DNA of 64,000 nt from Massilia sp. R2A-15 (GCF_030704305.1 NZ_CP131935.1:3720001-3784000); one strand, 5' to 3'. Positions 48,122-57,190 are shown, counted from the stretch's first letter. A program made the numbers and translations. The notes: generated by a model from the sequence alone, not told the origin.

Positions 48122-49240
48122 ATGCAAGCACATCGACATCAAATATCGCGCCCCGAGAGCGGCGGCAATTACCAACTGTCCAGCTTCCATTTCGGCAAGC
48201 CGGGCCAGGGCAAGAAGGTTTATATCCAGGCCGCGCTGCACGCCGACGAGGTGCCGGGGATGCTGGTGTCGCAATTTTTGCGCACGGAACTGGCCGCGCT
48301 CGAGGCGCAGGACAAGATCCTCGGCGAGATCGTGCTGGTGCCGGCCGCCAATCCTCTCGGGCTGGCGCAAGCGATCCACGGCGCCCCGTTCGGCCGCTTC
48401 GACCTGTCCACCGGGACCAACTTCAACCGCGCCTACAAGCACGTGGCCGAAGACCTGAAGGTCTCGCTCGAAGGCAAGCTGGGGCCGGACGCCGGCGCCA
48501 ACGTCGCGCTGCTGCGCGAGCATGCGCGCGCCTCGGTGGCCAGCTGGGAGCCGGCCACCGACGCCGAAGCGCTGAAGAAAATCCTGCTCGGCATGGCGAT
48601 CGACGCCGACATCGTGCTCGACCTGCACTGCGATAACGAAGCCGTCGTCCATATCTATACCGGCACGCCGCTGGCCGACGCGGTGGCGCCGCTGTCGGCG
48701 CTGATGGGCGCGCACGCGGTGCTGCTGGCGCTCGAGGCGGGCGAGGAGCCGTTCGATGAAGCCTGCAGCCGCCTGTGGTGGGACCTGGCGGCGCACTTCG
48801 GGCCGAAGACGCCGATCCCGATGGCCTGCCTGTCCACCACCGTCGAACTGCGCGGCGAGATGGACGTCAGCTACGAGCTGGCGCAGCGCGACTCGCACGC
48901 GCTGCTGCAATTCCTCGGCCACAGCGGCGTGATCGACGTGCCGCTGGAAACGCTGCCCGCGCCGATCTGCGAGCCGACTCCGCTCGAAGGCGTCGAGCCG
49001 GTCAACGCCCCGCACGCCGGCGTGCTGGTATTCCTCAAGCAGCTGGGCGACAGGGTCGCGGCGGGCGAGCCGATCGCCGACCTGATCGACCCGGTCAGCG
49101 GCAAGGTGACGAAGCTGGCGCCGACCGTGCCGGGGGTGTTCTTCGCGCGCACCGCGCACCGCCACCTGTTGCGCGGCATGGCGGTCGGGAAGATAGCCGG
49201 CGCCAAGGCTTTCCGCGCCGGAAAGCTGCTGTCGCAATGA
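48122..49240 (+). CDS. Succinylglutamate desuccinylase/aspartoacylase family deacylase
   Basis: This 372-residue zinc hydrolase of the AstE/AspA (M14-like) family cleaves N-acyl amino acids. Zinc ligands are visible in HADE (AALHADEVPGM) and DLHCDN; the catalytic Glu is probably in STTVELRGE. It carries a C-terminal biotinyl-lipoyl-like lobe (PHAGVLVFLKQLGDRVAAGEPIADLIDP), common in this subgroup. It starts at 48122 with MQAHRH. The permease gene overlaps its stop (ATGA). Its divergent position from cyanophycinase suggests a shared catabolic theme, but the acyl substrate is unknown. Confidence 0.88.
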   Translation: MQAHRHQISRPESGGNYQLSSFHFGKPGQGKKVYIQAALHADEVPGMLVSQFLRTELAALEAQDKILGEIVLVPAANPLGLAQAIHGAPFGRFDLSTGTNFNRAYKHVAEDLKVSLEGKLGPDAGANVALLREHARASVASWEPATDAEALKKILLGMAIDADIVLDLHCDNEAVVHIYTGTPLADAVAPLSALMGAHAVLLALEAGEEPFDEACSRLWWDLAAHFGPKTPIPMACLSTTVELRGEMDVSYELAQRDSHALLQFLGHSGVIDVPLETLPAPICEPTPLEGVEPVNAPHAGVLVFLKQLGDRVAAGEPIADLIDPVSGKVTKLAPTVPGVFFARTAHRHLLRGMAVGKIAGAKAFRAGKLLSQ

Positions 49241-50628
49241 GGAAGCACCTGCGCCTTCCCAACACCTTCGTCCTGCTGTTCGCCATCCTGGCGATGATCG
49301 CGCTGGCTTCGTGGTTCGTCCCCGGCGGCCAGTACGACACGCACATGGTCGACGGCCGCGCGCTGGTCGAGCCGGGCACCTTCCACTACATCGCCAGCAA
49401 GCCTCAGGGCCTGGTGGCGCTGATGATGGCGCCGATCAAGGGCTTCGTCGATGCGGCGCTGATCATCGGCTTCGTGCTGATCGTCGGCGGCGCCTTCTCG
49501 GTGCTGCAGAAAACCGAGGCGGTCGACTCGATGATCCGCTCGGTCGCGCGCGCCCATGCCCGCTCGCCCGCCGTGCGCGTGGCGCTGATCCCGGTCTTCA
49601 TCACCTTGTTCTCGCTGGGCGGCGCCACTTTCGGCATGGCCGAGGAAGCGATTCCCTTCATCCTGATCTTCGTGCCGCTGGCGCTGGCGCTGGGCTACGA
49701 CTCGGTGGTCGGCGTGTCGATTCCTTTTGTCGGCTCGCAGGTCGGCTTCGGCGCCGCTTTCCTGAATCCCTTCAACGTCGGCGTCGCGCAGGGCATTGCT
49801 GGCGTGGAGGTGCTTTCGGGCATGGGCTACCGGATAATCGCCTGGGCCGCGGCCACCCTGCTCACCATCGTCTTCATGATGTGGTACGCGGCGCGCATCA
49901 AGCGCGACCCGACGAAGAGCCCGACCTACGCGCTGGACCTGGAGAAGCGCAATGAGCTGGTGCCGGACATCGACGCGCTGGCCGGCATGACGCCCACCCA
50001 TGGCGCGGTGCTGGCGCTGTTCGTCGGCGCGCTTGGCGTCATGGTGTTCGGCGTGGTGCAGTATCACTGGTCCATCGAGGAGATCGGCGCGCTGTTCCTG
50101 GTGATGGCGATCGCCATCGGCATCGTCGGCCGGCTCGACGCCGACCAGTTCGTGGCCGCCTTCATCCAGGGCGCCCGCGACCTGGTGACGACCGGGCTGG
50201 TGATCGCGCTGGCGCGCGGCACCGTGATCCTGGCGCGCGACGCCCACATCATCGACACCATGCTGCACGGCCTGCTGCCGCTGATGCAGTCGTCCTCTCC
50301 CATCATCGCGGCGCAGAAGATGTACGTCATCCAGTCGGTGATCAACTTCTTCATCCACTCCGGCACCGGCCAGGCCGCGCTGACCATGCCGATCATGGCG
50401 CCGCTGGCCGACCTGGTGGGCGTGACGCGCCAGACCGCGATCCTGGCGTTCCAACTGGGCGAACTGAATACCCCGATGCTCCCGACCTCGGGCGTCACCG
50501 TCGGCGTGCTGGCGCTGGCGCGGATTCCCTGGCTGACCTGGGCGCGCTGGATGGTGCCGCTGCAGCTGCTTTACCTGGCGCTGGCGCTGGCCCTGCTGGT
50601 CCCGCCCGTCCTGATGAACTGGCAGTGA
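49237..50628 (+). CDS. YfcC/DcuC-type permease (amino acid or C4-dicarboxylate)
   Basis: This 463-residue inner-membrane permease with about 12 hydrophobic segments belongs to the C4-dicarboxylate anaerobic carrier/YfcC superfamily, which includes basic amino acid and peptide uptake proteins. Conserved patterns are FTLFSLGGATFGMAEEAIPF, VGSQVGFGAAFLNPFNVGVA, and INFFIHSGTGQAALTMPIMAP. It is translationally coupled to the deacylase gene, so the two probably handle an imported acyl amino acid or dipeptide. That would fit uptake of products made by the exported cyanophycinase encoded divergently. Confidence 0.87.
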   Translation: MRKHLRLPNTFVLLFAILAMIALASWFVPGGQYDTHMVDGRALVEPGTFHYIASKPQGLVALMMAPIKGFVDAALIIGFVLIVGGAFSVLQKTEAVDSMIRSVARAHARSPAVRVALIPVFITLFSLGGATFGMAEEAIPFILIFVPLALALGYDSVVGVSIPFVGSQVGFGAAFLNPFNVGVAQGIAGVEVLSGMGYRIIAWAAATLLTIVFMMWYAARIKRDPTKSPTYALDLEKRNELVPDIDALAGMTPTHGAVLALFVGALGVMVFGVVQYHWSIEEIGALFLVMAIAIGIVGRLDADQFVAAFIQGARDLVTTGLVIALARGTVILARDAHIIDTMLHGLLPLMQSSSPIIAAQKMYVIQSVINFFIHSGTGQAALTMPIMAPLADLVGVTRQTAILAFQLGELNTPMLPTSGVTVGVLALARIPWLTWARWMVPLQLLYLALALALLVPPVLMNWQ

Positions 50629-50629
50629 G

Positions 50630-51055
50630 TCAGGAAAGGTAGATGTTCGGGAAGTAGCGTTCCATCAGCGTTTCCGGGCGCTGCGGCGGCGCGAAGCCGA
50701 ACTTCTCGAACAGGCCGCTGGCGGTGCTGGTGGCTAGGGTGAAGCGGCGCAGGCCTTTCAGGCTCGGGTGGTTCATCACCGCCTTCATCACCTCGCTGGC
50801 GTAGCCGCGGCCCCGGTATTCGGGGATCACGAACACGTCCACCAGGTTGCCGAAGGTGGCGAAGTCGGTGACCACGCGCGCGAAGGCGACCTGGCGGCCG
50901 TCGACGTAGCCGCCGAAGCACAGGGAGTTTTCGATCGCGCGGTCGACGACGGCGCGGGAGATGCCGACGGCCCAGGTCGATTGCTCACTGAGAAATCGGT
51001 AAATCAGCGGAACGTCGAGCTCCGCCCGGTCGGTACTGATCTGTAGGCTGGACAT
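50630..51055 (-). CDS. GNAT family N-acetyltransferase
   Basis: This 141-residue cytoplasmic acetyltransferase has the acetyl-CoA pyrophosphate loop VFVIPEYRGRGYASEVMKAVM and the preceding AFARVVTDFATFGNLVDVFV strands. The C-terminal SGLFEKFGFAPPQRPETLMERY includes the motif-B arm. It starts at 51055 (MSSLQI). The gene converges with the permease, and a Pal27 pair separates it from the gene upstream on the same strand. Its substrate is unknown. Confidence 0.9.
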   Translation of the reverse strand: MSSLQISTDRAELDVPLIYRFLSEQSTWAVGISRAVVDRAIENSLCFGGYVDGRQVAFARVVTDFATFGNLVDVFVIPEYRGRGYASEVMKAVMNHPSLKGLRRFTLATSTASGLFEKFGFAPPQRPETLMERYFPNIYLS

Positions 51056-51101
51056 GGGGATATCCTGTAAAAAAGCCAATTCTACAGACTTTCCGAAGTG
51101 G

Positions 51102-51193
51102 GGGGTCTGGTCCTGCGGACCTGACCCTATTTTGATTTTTTACCGCGTGAAGATGGGACTCGGCGTCCCCGTCGCTCCGCAGGACCAGACCCC
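51102..51193. repeat. Pal27 pair: standard copy and long variant
   Basis: A standard T-T copy at 51102-51128 faces a long variant at 51155-51193 (GGGACTCGGCGTCCC, then TCCGCAGGACCAGACCCC). A TTTTGATTTTTT tract lies between them. The pair lies 3' of the NTF2-like gene. Confidence 0.88.
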
Positions 51194-51201
51194 TCCCTCC
51201 A

Positions 51202-51768
51202 TCAGCGTTTAAGGTATTTCTCCGGCAGCGGGTTCTTGTCGCTTTCGGCGCGCCACACCAGGCTCGCAACCCACCAGCGCTGGCCGTCGTTGTACAGCTG
51301 GATGCTGTTGATGCCGCGCTGGAACGGCTTGGCGTCGCCCGGCGCATGGCGCGATTCGTAGGTGGAAAACACATGCATGATCGGCCCGAAGCTCTCGGTC
51401 GTGCGCGCCAGCTCTGTCTCGTAGAAACCGGCGTCGTTGAACGGCTTGGTGACGCGGCCGATGTAGTCGTCCACCGTCAGCGTCACCGCCGGGGTGCTGC
51501 CGTCCGGCCGCGTGCCCACCGCCACCAGCTTGCCCTGCGGCGCGAACAGCGAACGCAGGCGGTTCCAGTCGCGCGGCTTGCCCGCCGGGCCCGAGATCAC
51601 GTCGTACAGCGCGGCGAGGATGGCGTCGGGCGAGCCGACATCGGCCGGCTGGGCGGCCGGCGTCAGCGCCGCCGGCGCAGGTTTCGCGTCCTGCGCGATC
51701 GCTGCGGGCGCGGTGAAGGCGCCCAGCGCCAAGGCAATGATCAGTGCTGCCGGTACCGAAGGTTTCAT
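51202..51768 (-). CDS. Exported NTF2/SnoaL-like protein
   Basis: This 188-residue protein has a signal peptide (1-25, PAAIAQD), a short Ala/Pro linker, then a DUF4440/SnoaL-like cone fold: DAILAALYDVISGPAGKPRD, LRSLFAPQGKLVAVG, SFGPIMHVFSTYESRH, QLYNDGQRWWVASLVWR. This fold serves both enzymes and binding proteins; no catalytic residues can be assigned. It is divergent from argH, and possibly regulated with it only by proximity. Confidence 0.85.
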   Translation of the reverse strand: MKPSVPAALIIALALGAFTAPAAIAQDAKPAPAALTPAAQPADVGSPDAILAALYDVISGPAGKPRDWNRLRSLFAPQGKLVAVGTRPDGSTPAVTLTVDDYIGRVTKPFNDAGFYETELARTTESFGPIMHVFSTYESRHAPGDAKPFQRGINSIQLYNDGQRWWVASLVWRAESDKNPLPEKYLKR

Positions 51769-51848
51769 GCATATCTCCTGTTATTGGTATGGTGGCCGCA
51801 TGATCGGGCATTTCGGGCCGAAAGTCACGCCCCCGCCCTTACCTTGTT

Positions 51849-51854
51849 TATAAT
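51849..51854 (+). promoter_or_regulatory. Candidate -10 element for argH
   Basis: A perfect TATAAT lies 27 nt before the argH ATG. No good -35 is visible at the usual spacing, so activity may depend on an activator or the element may be coincidental. Confidence 0.4.
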
Positions 51855-51881
51855 CAGGTAAATCAAACAAGGCCCCATATC

Positions 51882-53279
51882 ATGAACGAACAATTCTCCA
51901 AGAAGGCCGAAGCCTGGTCGGCGCGCTTCTCCGAACCGGTCTCCGACCTCGTCAAACGCTACACCGCCTCGGTCTTCTTCGACAAGCGCCTGGCCATGTT
52001 CGACATCGAAGGCTCGCTCGCGCACGCCGAGATGCTGGCAGCGCAGGGCATCATCAGCGCGGCCGACCGCGCCGAGATCGAGCGCGGCATGGCCCAGATC
52101 AAGGGCGAGATCGAGGGCGGCAGCTTCGAGTGGCTGCTCGACCTCGAAGACGTCCACCTGAACATCGAGAAGCGCCTGACCGAACTGGTGGGCGACGCCG
52201 GCAAGCGCCTGCACACCGGCCGCTCGCGCAACGACCAGGTCGCGACCGACATTCGCCTGTACGTGCGCGCCGCGATCGACGACATCGTGCTGCTGCTGCA
52301 GTCGCTGCGCGGCGCCCTGCTCGACGTCGCCGACAAGCACGCCGACACCATCCTGCCCGGCTTCACCCACATGCAGGTGGCGCAGCCGATCACTTTCGGC
52401 CATCACATGCTGGCCTACGTCGAGATGTTCGGCCGCGACGTCGAGCGCATGCAGGATGCGAGGAAGCGCGTGAACCGCCTGCCGCTGGGCGCCGCCGCGC
52501 TGGCCGGCACCACCTTCCCGATCGACCGCCTGCGCGTGGCGAAAACGCTGGGCTTCGACGACGTCTGCCACAACTCGCTGGACGCTGTTTCGGACCGCGA
52601 CTTCGCCATCGAATTCTGCGCGGCTGCCGCGCTTGTGATGATGCACGTGTCGCGCATGTCGGAAGAGATGATCATCTGGATGAGCCCACGGGTCGGCTTC
52701 ATCGACATCGCCGACCGCTTCTGCACCGGTTCGTCGATCATGCCGCAAAAGAAAAACCCGGACGTGCCGGAACTGGCGCGCGGCAAGACCGGCCGCGTGT
52801 ATGGCCACCTGACCGGCCTCCTGACCCTGATGAAAGGCCAGCCGCTGGCCTACAACAAGGACAACCAGGAAGACAAGGAGCCGCTGTTCGACACCGTCGA
52901 CACCGTGACCGACACGCTGCGCATCTTCGCCGACATGGCCGGCGGAATAACCGTCAAGCCGGACGCGATGCGCGCCGCCGCGCTGCAGGGCTACGCCACG
53001 GCGACCGACCTGGCCGACTATTTGGTCAAGAAAGGCCTGCCGTTCCGCGACGCCCACGAAGCCGTGGCGCGCGCCGTGCGCGCCTGCGACGACGCCAAAT
53101 GCGACCTGTCGGAGATGCCGATCGAGCGCCTGCGCGAATTCTCCGCGCTGATCGGCGACGACGTGTTCGCCGTGCTGACGCTGGAAGGCTCGGTCGCCGC
53201 CCGCGACCACGTCGGCGGCACCGCGCCGAACCAGGTGCGCGCGGCGATCGCCCGCATCCGCGGCCAGCTGGGTCAATAA
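51882..53279 (+). CDS. argH: Argininosuccinate lyase
   Basis: ArgH splits argininosuccinate into arginine and fumarate, the last step of arginine synthesis. The 465-residue protein has the fumarase/aspartase superfamily signature [12 protein letters not shown] and conserved [31 protein letters not shown] blocks, with normal length. A TRAP transporter small-subunit gene follows 11 nt downstream, an uncommon neighbour that suggests operon rearrangement. Other arg genes are absent from the window. Confidence 0.97.
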   Translation: MNEQFSKKAEAWSARFSEPVSDLVKRYTASVFFDKRLAMFDIEGSLAHAEMLAAQGIISAADRAEIERGMAQIKGEIEGGSFEWLLDLEDVHLNIEKRLTELVGDAGKRLHTGRSRNDQVATDIRLYVRAAIDDIVLLLQSLRGALLDVADKHADTILPGFTHMQVAQPITFGHHMLAYVEMFGRDVERMQDARKRVNRLPLGAAALAGTTFPIDRLRVAKTLGFDDVCHNSLDAVSDRDFAIEFCAAAALVMMHVSRMSEEMIIWMSPRVGFIDIADRFCTGSSIMPQKKNPDVPELARGKTGRVYGHLTGLLTLMKGQPLAYNKDNQEDKEPLFDTVDTVTDTLRIFADMAGGITVKPDAMRAAALQGYATATDLADYLVKKGLPFRDAHEAVARAVRACDDAKCDLSEMPIERLREFSALIGDDVFAVLTLEGSVAARDHVGGTAPNQVRAAIARIRGQLGQ

Positions 53280-53290
53280 GGAAGACGCCG

Positions 53291-53866
53291 ATGTTCATGT
53301 CCCTCTCGCGCGCCATCGACAAATTCAACGAAAAGATCGCAGGCGCCGTGAGTTGGGCGCTGCTCGCCGCGGTGATCATCTGCGCCGCCAATGCGCTGGT
53401 GCGCTACATCTTCAAAATGAGCTCCAACAGCTGGCTCGAAATCCAGTGGTACCTGTTCGCCGCCGTGTTCATGCTGGCCAGCGCCAACACCCTCAAACGC
53501 GACGAGCACGTGCGCATCGACGTCGTCACCAGCCACTTCTCGAAGCGCACCCAGGTCTGGATCGACCTGGTCGGCTACCTGCTGTTCCTGCTGCCGGTGT
53601 GCCTGCTGATCCTCTATTACGGTATCCCGTTCGCGCGCTACTCTTTTAGCAGCGGCGAGATGTCGTCGAGCGCGGGAGGCCTGATCGTCTGGCCCGTCAA
53701 GCTGCTGGTGCCGGTCGGCTTCGCGCTGCTGATGCTGCAGGGGATCTCCGAAATCATCAAGCGCATCGCCTTCCTGGCCGGGCGCATCGACGGCCACGAA
53801 TTCGCCAAGCAGGTCACCACGCCGGAACAGGAAATCGAAGCCATCAAATCAGCCAACCAGCTGTAG
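53291..53866 (+). CDS. TRAP transporter small permease (DctQ-like)
   Basis: This 191-residue inner-membrane protein with four spans is the small subunit of a tripartite ATP-independent periplasmic transporter. The family signature AANALVRYIFKMSSNSWLEI and RDEHVRIDVV are present. It follows argH by 11 nt with an AAGGAAG ribosome-binding site near the argH stop; the ATG at 53291 is preferred, with another 6 nt inside. A pair of Pal27 repeats separates it from the large permease, and the binding protein (DctP) is not in the window, so the substrate is unknown; C4-dicarboxylates and keto acids are usual. Confidence 0.88.
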   Translation: MFMSLSRAIDKFNEKIAGAVSWALLAAVIICAANALVRYIFKMSSNSWLEIQWYLFAAVFMLASANTLKRDEHVRIDVVTSHFSKRTQVWIDLVGYLLFLLPVCLLILYYGIPFARYSFSSGEMSSSAGGLIVWPVKLLVPVGFALLMLQGISEIIKRIAFLAGRIDGHEFAKQVTTPEQEIEAIKSANQL

Positions 53867-53875
53867 CGGCGGCCG

Positions 53876-53988
53876 GGGGTCTGGTCCTGCGGACCTGACC
53901 CCATGTTGAGGATATCGACGAAACCGAGATTACACCGGTGTATTTGTGGCGAAATCAAAATGGGGTCAGGTCCGCAGGACCAGACCCC
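53876..53988. repeat. Pal27 inverted pair inside the TRAP operon
   Basis: The T-T copy at 53876-53902 and A-A copy at 53962-53988 are 59 nt apart and complementary to each other. Neither is followed by a T-run, so transcription probably reads through from the small to the large permease gene. An RNA-level effect on subunit ratio is plausible. Confidence 0.92.
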
Positions 53989-54020
53989 TTAAAAAATAAG
54001 AATAGTAAACCTGGGGACAC

Positions 54021-55637
54021 ATGGAACAATTCATCATCGCCAACCTGGCGCCCATCATGTTCGGGACGCTGGTCATCTTCCTGCTGTCGGGTTTTCCGGT
54101 GGCGTTTTCCCTGGCCGCGAACGGCCTGTTCTTCGGATTTGTCGGCATCGAGCTGGGACTGCTCAAGCCCGAACTGCTGCAGGCGCTGCCGAACCGGATC
54201 TTCGGCATCATGGCCAACGACACCCTGCTGGCGATCCCCTTCTTCACCTTCATGGGCCTGATCCTCGAACGATCCGGTATGGCCGAGGACCTGCTCGACA
54301 CCATCGGCCAGCTGTTCGGACCGATCCGCGGCGGCGTGGCCTACGCGGTGATCTTCGTGGGCGCGCTGCTGGCGGCGACGACCGGCGTGGTAGCCGCATC
54401 GGTCATTTCGATGGGCCTGATCTCGCTGCCGGTGATGCTGCGCTACGGTTACGACAAGCGCCTGGCCTCCGGCGTGATCGCCGCATCGGGCACGCTGGCG
54501 CAGATCATCCCGCCGTCGCTGGTGCTGATCGTGATGGCCGACCAATTGGGCCGCTCGGTCGGCGACATGTACCGCGCCGCTTTCGTGCCCGGCCTGCTGC
54601 TGACCGTGATGTATGCCGGCTACGTGCTGGCGCTGTCGATCTTCAAGCCGTCGCACGTGCCGGCGCTGCCGCCGGAGGCGCGCAACCTGAAGGAGCCGAA
54701 CGGCGATAGCGGCGTGCGTTCGCTGCTGGCGCTGACCGTCTGCACGGTGGCGATCGGCTACGGCTTCGCCAGCTGGTATGGCGCGCGCCACCCGAACCTG
54801 GCGGCCGATGAACTGGGCATCTTCTCGGCGGGCGTGGCCACCGCGGCCGCCTTCGTGTTCGCGCTGGCCAACCGCCACCTGAAAATCGGCCTGCTCTCGC
54901 GCATGGCCGAAAAAATCGTCTTCGTGCTGATCCCGCCTCTGGCGCTGATCTTCCTGGTGCTGGGCACCATCTTCGTCGGCCTGGCCACGCCGACCGAGGG
55001 CGGCGGCATGGGCGCGGCCGGCGCGCTGATCCTGGCCACGGCCAACGGGCGCCTGAACTGGGGCCTGGTGCGCCAGGCCATGATGTCCACCACCCGGCTG
55101 TCGGCCTTCGTGATCTTCATCCTGGTCGGCTCGACCGTGTTCTCGCTGGTGTTTCGCGGCGTGAGCGGCGACCTGTGGGTGGAGCATCTGCTCACCAGCC
55201 TTCCGGGCGGCTCCACCGGCTTCCTGGTGGTGGTGAACATCATGTTCTTCCTGCTCGCGTTCTTCCTCGACTTCTTCGAGCTCGCGTTCATCCTGGTGCC
55301 GCTGGTCGGGCCGGTGGCCGACAAGCTGGGCATCGACCTGATCTGGTTCGGCGTGCTGCTCGGCGTGAACATGCAGACCTCGTTCATGCACCCGCCGTTC
55401 GGCTTCGCGCTGTTCTACCTGCGCTCGGTGGCGCCGAAGGAAGTCAAGACAACCGACATCTACTGGGGCGCGATTCCGTTCGTGCTGATCCAGGTCGCGA
55501 TGGTGGCGCTGATCATCGCCTTCCCGCGCCTGGTGTCGATCGAGAAGAAGACCGACATGAAGGAACAGCTGGAGCTGAAAATCGACGTGCCGCAGCCGGA
55601 CATGCAGACGCCGACCTACGACCCGGAGCAGAAGTAA
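54021..55637 (+). CDS. TRAP transporter large permease (DctM-like)
   Basis: This 538-residue inner-membrane protein is the large, translocating subunit of a TRAP system and has about 12-14 hydrophobic segments. It has the DctM pattern with AASGTLAQIIPPSLVLIVMADQ, FVGLATPTEGGGMGAAGALIL and MHPPFGFALFYLRSVAPKEV. It is longer than typical DctM (about 430) because of an internal insertion of roughly 100 residues (about 215-300) in one loop and span region, as in the larger TRAP subclass. The small subunit precedes it by 154 nt containing repeats. Its terminator is a repeat-derived hairpin at 55642. Confidence 0.88.
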   Translation: MEQFIIANLAPIMFGTLVIFLLSGFPVAFSLAANGLFFGFVGIELGLLKPELLQALPNRIFGIMANDTLLAIPFFTFMGLILERSGMAEDLLDTIGQLFGPIRGGVAYAVIFVGALLAATTGVVAASVISMGLISLPVMLRYGYDKRLASGVIAASGTLAQIIPPSLVLIVMADQLGRSVGDMYRAAFVPGLLLTVMYAGYVLALSIFKPSHVPALPPEARNLKEPNGDSGVRSLLALTVCTVAIGYGFASWYGARHPNLAADELGIFSAGVATAAAFVFALANRHLKIGLLSRMAEKIVFVLIPPLALIFLVLGTIFVGLATPTEGGGMGAAGALILATANGRLNWGLVRQAMMSTTRLSAFVIFILVGSTVFSLVFRGVSGDLWVEHLLTSLPGGSTGFLVVVNIMFFLLAFFLDFFELAFILVPLVGPVADKLGIDLIWFGVLLGVNMQTSFMHPPFGFALFYLRSVAPKEVKTTDIYWGAIPFVLIQVAMVALIIAFPRLVSIEKKTDMKEQLELKIDVPQPDMQTPTYDPEQK

Positions 55638-55641
55638 GCCT

Positions 55642-55678
55642 GGGTCTGCCCCCGCGGGTCAGACCCTTTTCTTTTTTA
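55642..55678 (+). terminator. Palindromic repeat plus T-run after dctM
   Basis: GGGTCTGCCC and its partner GGGTCAGACCC form a short GC stem (55642-55666), followed by TTTTCTTTTTT. It is a Pal27-related sequence probably used as terminator, 4 nt past the dctM stop. Confidence 0.8.
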
Positions 55679-55692
55679 GACGGAACCGAGCA

Positions 55693-56313
55693 ATGCGTGT
55701 TTCGCTGATGATGTTTTCCTTCCTGGTTGCCGCCGGCGCGCAGGCCGATCCCGACCTCGCCGCCCAGGCGCGCATCGAACAACAGGCCTTGAGCGCCAAC
55801 GCGCCGATCGCCCGGCGCGACGGCAACGCGCTGCTTTTGACGCTTGCTACTAAAAGCGTAGCACGGCTGAACTCGGTCCCCAGCTGCGCCGGCCCGGAAG
55901 ACTGCCTGCACTACCACCTGATGGGCATGTCGCCCGACCGCCAGTTCTTTGATGTCGCCGCACAAGCCTACGAATCGGCCACGCGCTTCTGGATTTCGCG
56001 CGCCAGCGGCCAGCGCGTCGAGGTCTACGCCGAGCCGCATGCGTCGCCCGATCGCAAGTACATCGTCAGCGCCAACCCGGTCGAATTTGGCGGCACCAAT
56101 GGCGTCTTTGTGTGGGAAGTGGAACGTGGCGAATTGCGCGAGCGATTCCGCTCCGAGCCGTCGGACCATCGCCTGTACGGCTTCGTGCGCTGGGTCGACG
56201 CCAGTACGGTGCAGCTGGCGGGAGCCGATGGCGCCTGCCCGGCCAAACTGTCGCGCCGGCACGGCCGCTGGAAGCTGACCACTGATGCAACAGTGTCGTG
56301 CAAACAACGATGA
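55693..56313 (+). CDS. Exported protein of unknown function
   Basis: This 206-residue protein has a signal peptide (1-18, AAGAQAD). I do not recognise a family. Cys65 and Cys70 (SCAGPEDC), and Cys near 182 and 202, could form two disulfides. The middle has alternating hydrophobic strands (VEVYAEPHASPDRKYIVSAN, GVFVWEVERGELRERF, YGFVRWVDASTVQLAG) that suggest a beta-sandwich or propeller-blade-like fold. It starts at ATG 55693 and is followed by the J-like gene 71 nt on. Confidence 0.65.
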   Translation: MRVSLMMFSFLVAAGAQADPDLAAQARIEQQALSANAPIARRDGNALLLTLATKSVARLNSVPSCAGPEDCLHYHLMGMSPDRQFFDVAAQAYESATRFWISRASGQRVEVYAEPHASPDRKYIVSANPVEFGGTNGVFVWEVERGELRERFRSEPSDHRLYGFVRWVDASTVQLAGADGACPAKLSRRHGRWKLTTDATVSCKQR

Positions 56314-56384
56314 AAAGATTCTCCTGAGTAATTAGTTTCCTTCATGCTATATTTTGAAACTAACAATTTCTAAAGGGCTGCAGG

Positions 56385-57077
56385 ATGGGAACGCTGTACG
56401 ACGTGCTGGGCCTGAACCGCCTGAGCAATGCCACGCAGATCGAGCAGGGTTATCGCACTGCGCTGGAAAACCTGTGCGGCGGCGACGCGCACGCCGAGCA
56501 GGATATGATCCGCGCCAGGGAGATCAAGGAGGCCTACGCGATCCTGTCGTCGCCGGCGCGACGCGACGCGTATGACGCACAGCTCAAGGTCAGGGAACAG
56601 GCCACGATCCAGGTTATCGAAGCGCCGCGCAACCGTTGGCCGGCGATCGGCCTGATCGTGCTGGCGCTGGTCGCCGGGCTGGCGTACACCAACCACAATT
56701 CGAAAAAGCTGGAAATCGAACGGGTCGCGCTCGAGGCGGCAAAAGCGAAGAACGCCGCCGACGCGGCCGCGCTGGTGGCGCAGGCGGAAGAAGCCAGGCT
56801 CGAACAGGCAAAGCTGTCGGAGAAAAGCCGCGCCGACGCTATCCGTTCGCGCGAGGTTGAGCTGGCCCGTTACGAGGGCCAGCGCATCCGCGAGCAGGAA
56901 CAAGCAGCGGAGTACCAGGCCGACCGGCGCCGCCAGTTCGCCGAGCGCCAGCAGGAGTCGGCGACCCGGCGCGCCAAGTACGAACAGGCGCAGGAAGAGC
57001 GCGCGGCGCAGATGCGCAACTATCAGCGGGAGATGGACATGCGGCGCGCGCTGGCGATCCCGATCGTGCGGCACTGA
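56385..57077 (+). CDS. J-domain-like membrane protein lacking HPD
   Basis: This 230-residue protein begins with a J-domain-like helical fold (1-65: TLYDVLGLNRLSNATQIEQG ... REIKEAYAILSSPARRDAYD). The diagnostic HPD tripeptide is missing; the loop reads LCGGDAHAEQD. Stimulation of DnaK is therefore unlikely. A membrane span (about 86-102) follows, then a long charged coiled coil (105-230, KAKNAADAAALVAQAEEARL type). It may tether or scaffold in the way other HPD-less J-like proteins do, but its partner is unknown. A Pal27 terminator follows. Confidence 0.75.
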   Translation: MGTLYDVLGLNRLSNATQIEQGYRTALENLCGGDAHAEQDMIRAREIKEAYAILSSPARRDAYDAQLKVREQATIQVIEAPRNRWPAIGLIVLALVAGLAYTNHNSKKLEIERVALEAAKAKNAADAAALVAQAEEARLEQAKLSEKSRADAIRSREVELARYEGQRIREQEQAAEYQADRRRQFAERQQESATRRAKYEQAQEERAAQMRNYQREMDMRRALAIPIVRH

Positions 57078-57093
57078 GCCCGAATGGGGAAAT

Positions 57094-57174
57094 GGGTCTG
57101 GTCCCGCGGACCTGACCCGTTTTTGCGTCGTCAAGAATATTCAAGATGGGGTCAGGTCCGCTGGACCAGACCCC
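57094..57174. repeat. Two Pal27 copies in a convergent gap
   Basis: A T-T copy at 57094-57118 is followed by GTTTTTGCG, so it likely terminates the J-like gene. A second copy (GCT loop, A-A type) is at 57148-57174. The neighbours are convergent. Confidence 0.9.
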
Positions 57175-57190
57175 GAAGCGCGGCGGCCGC

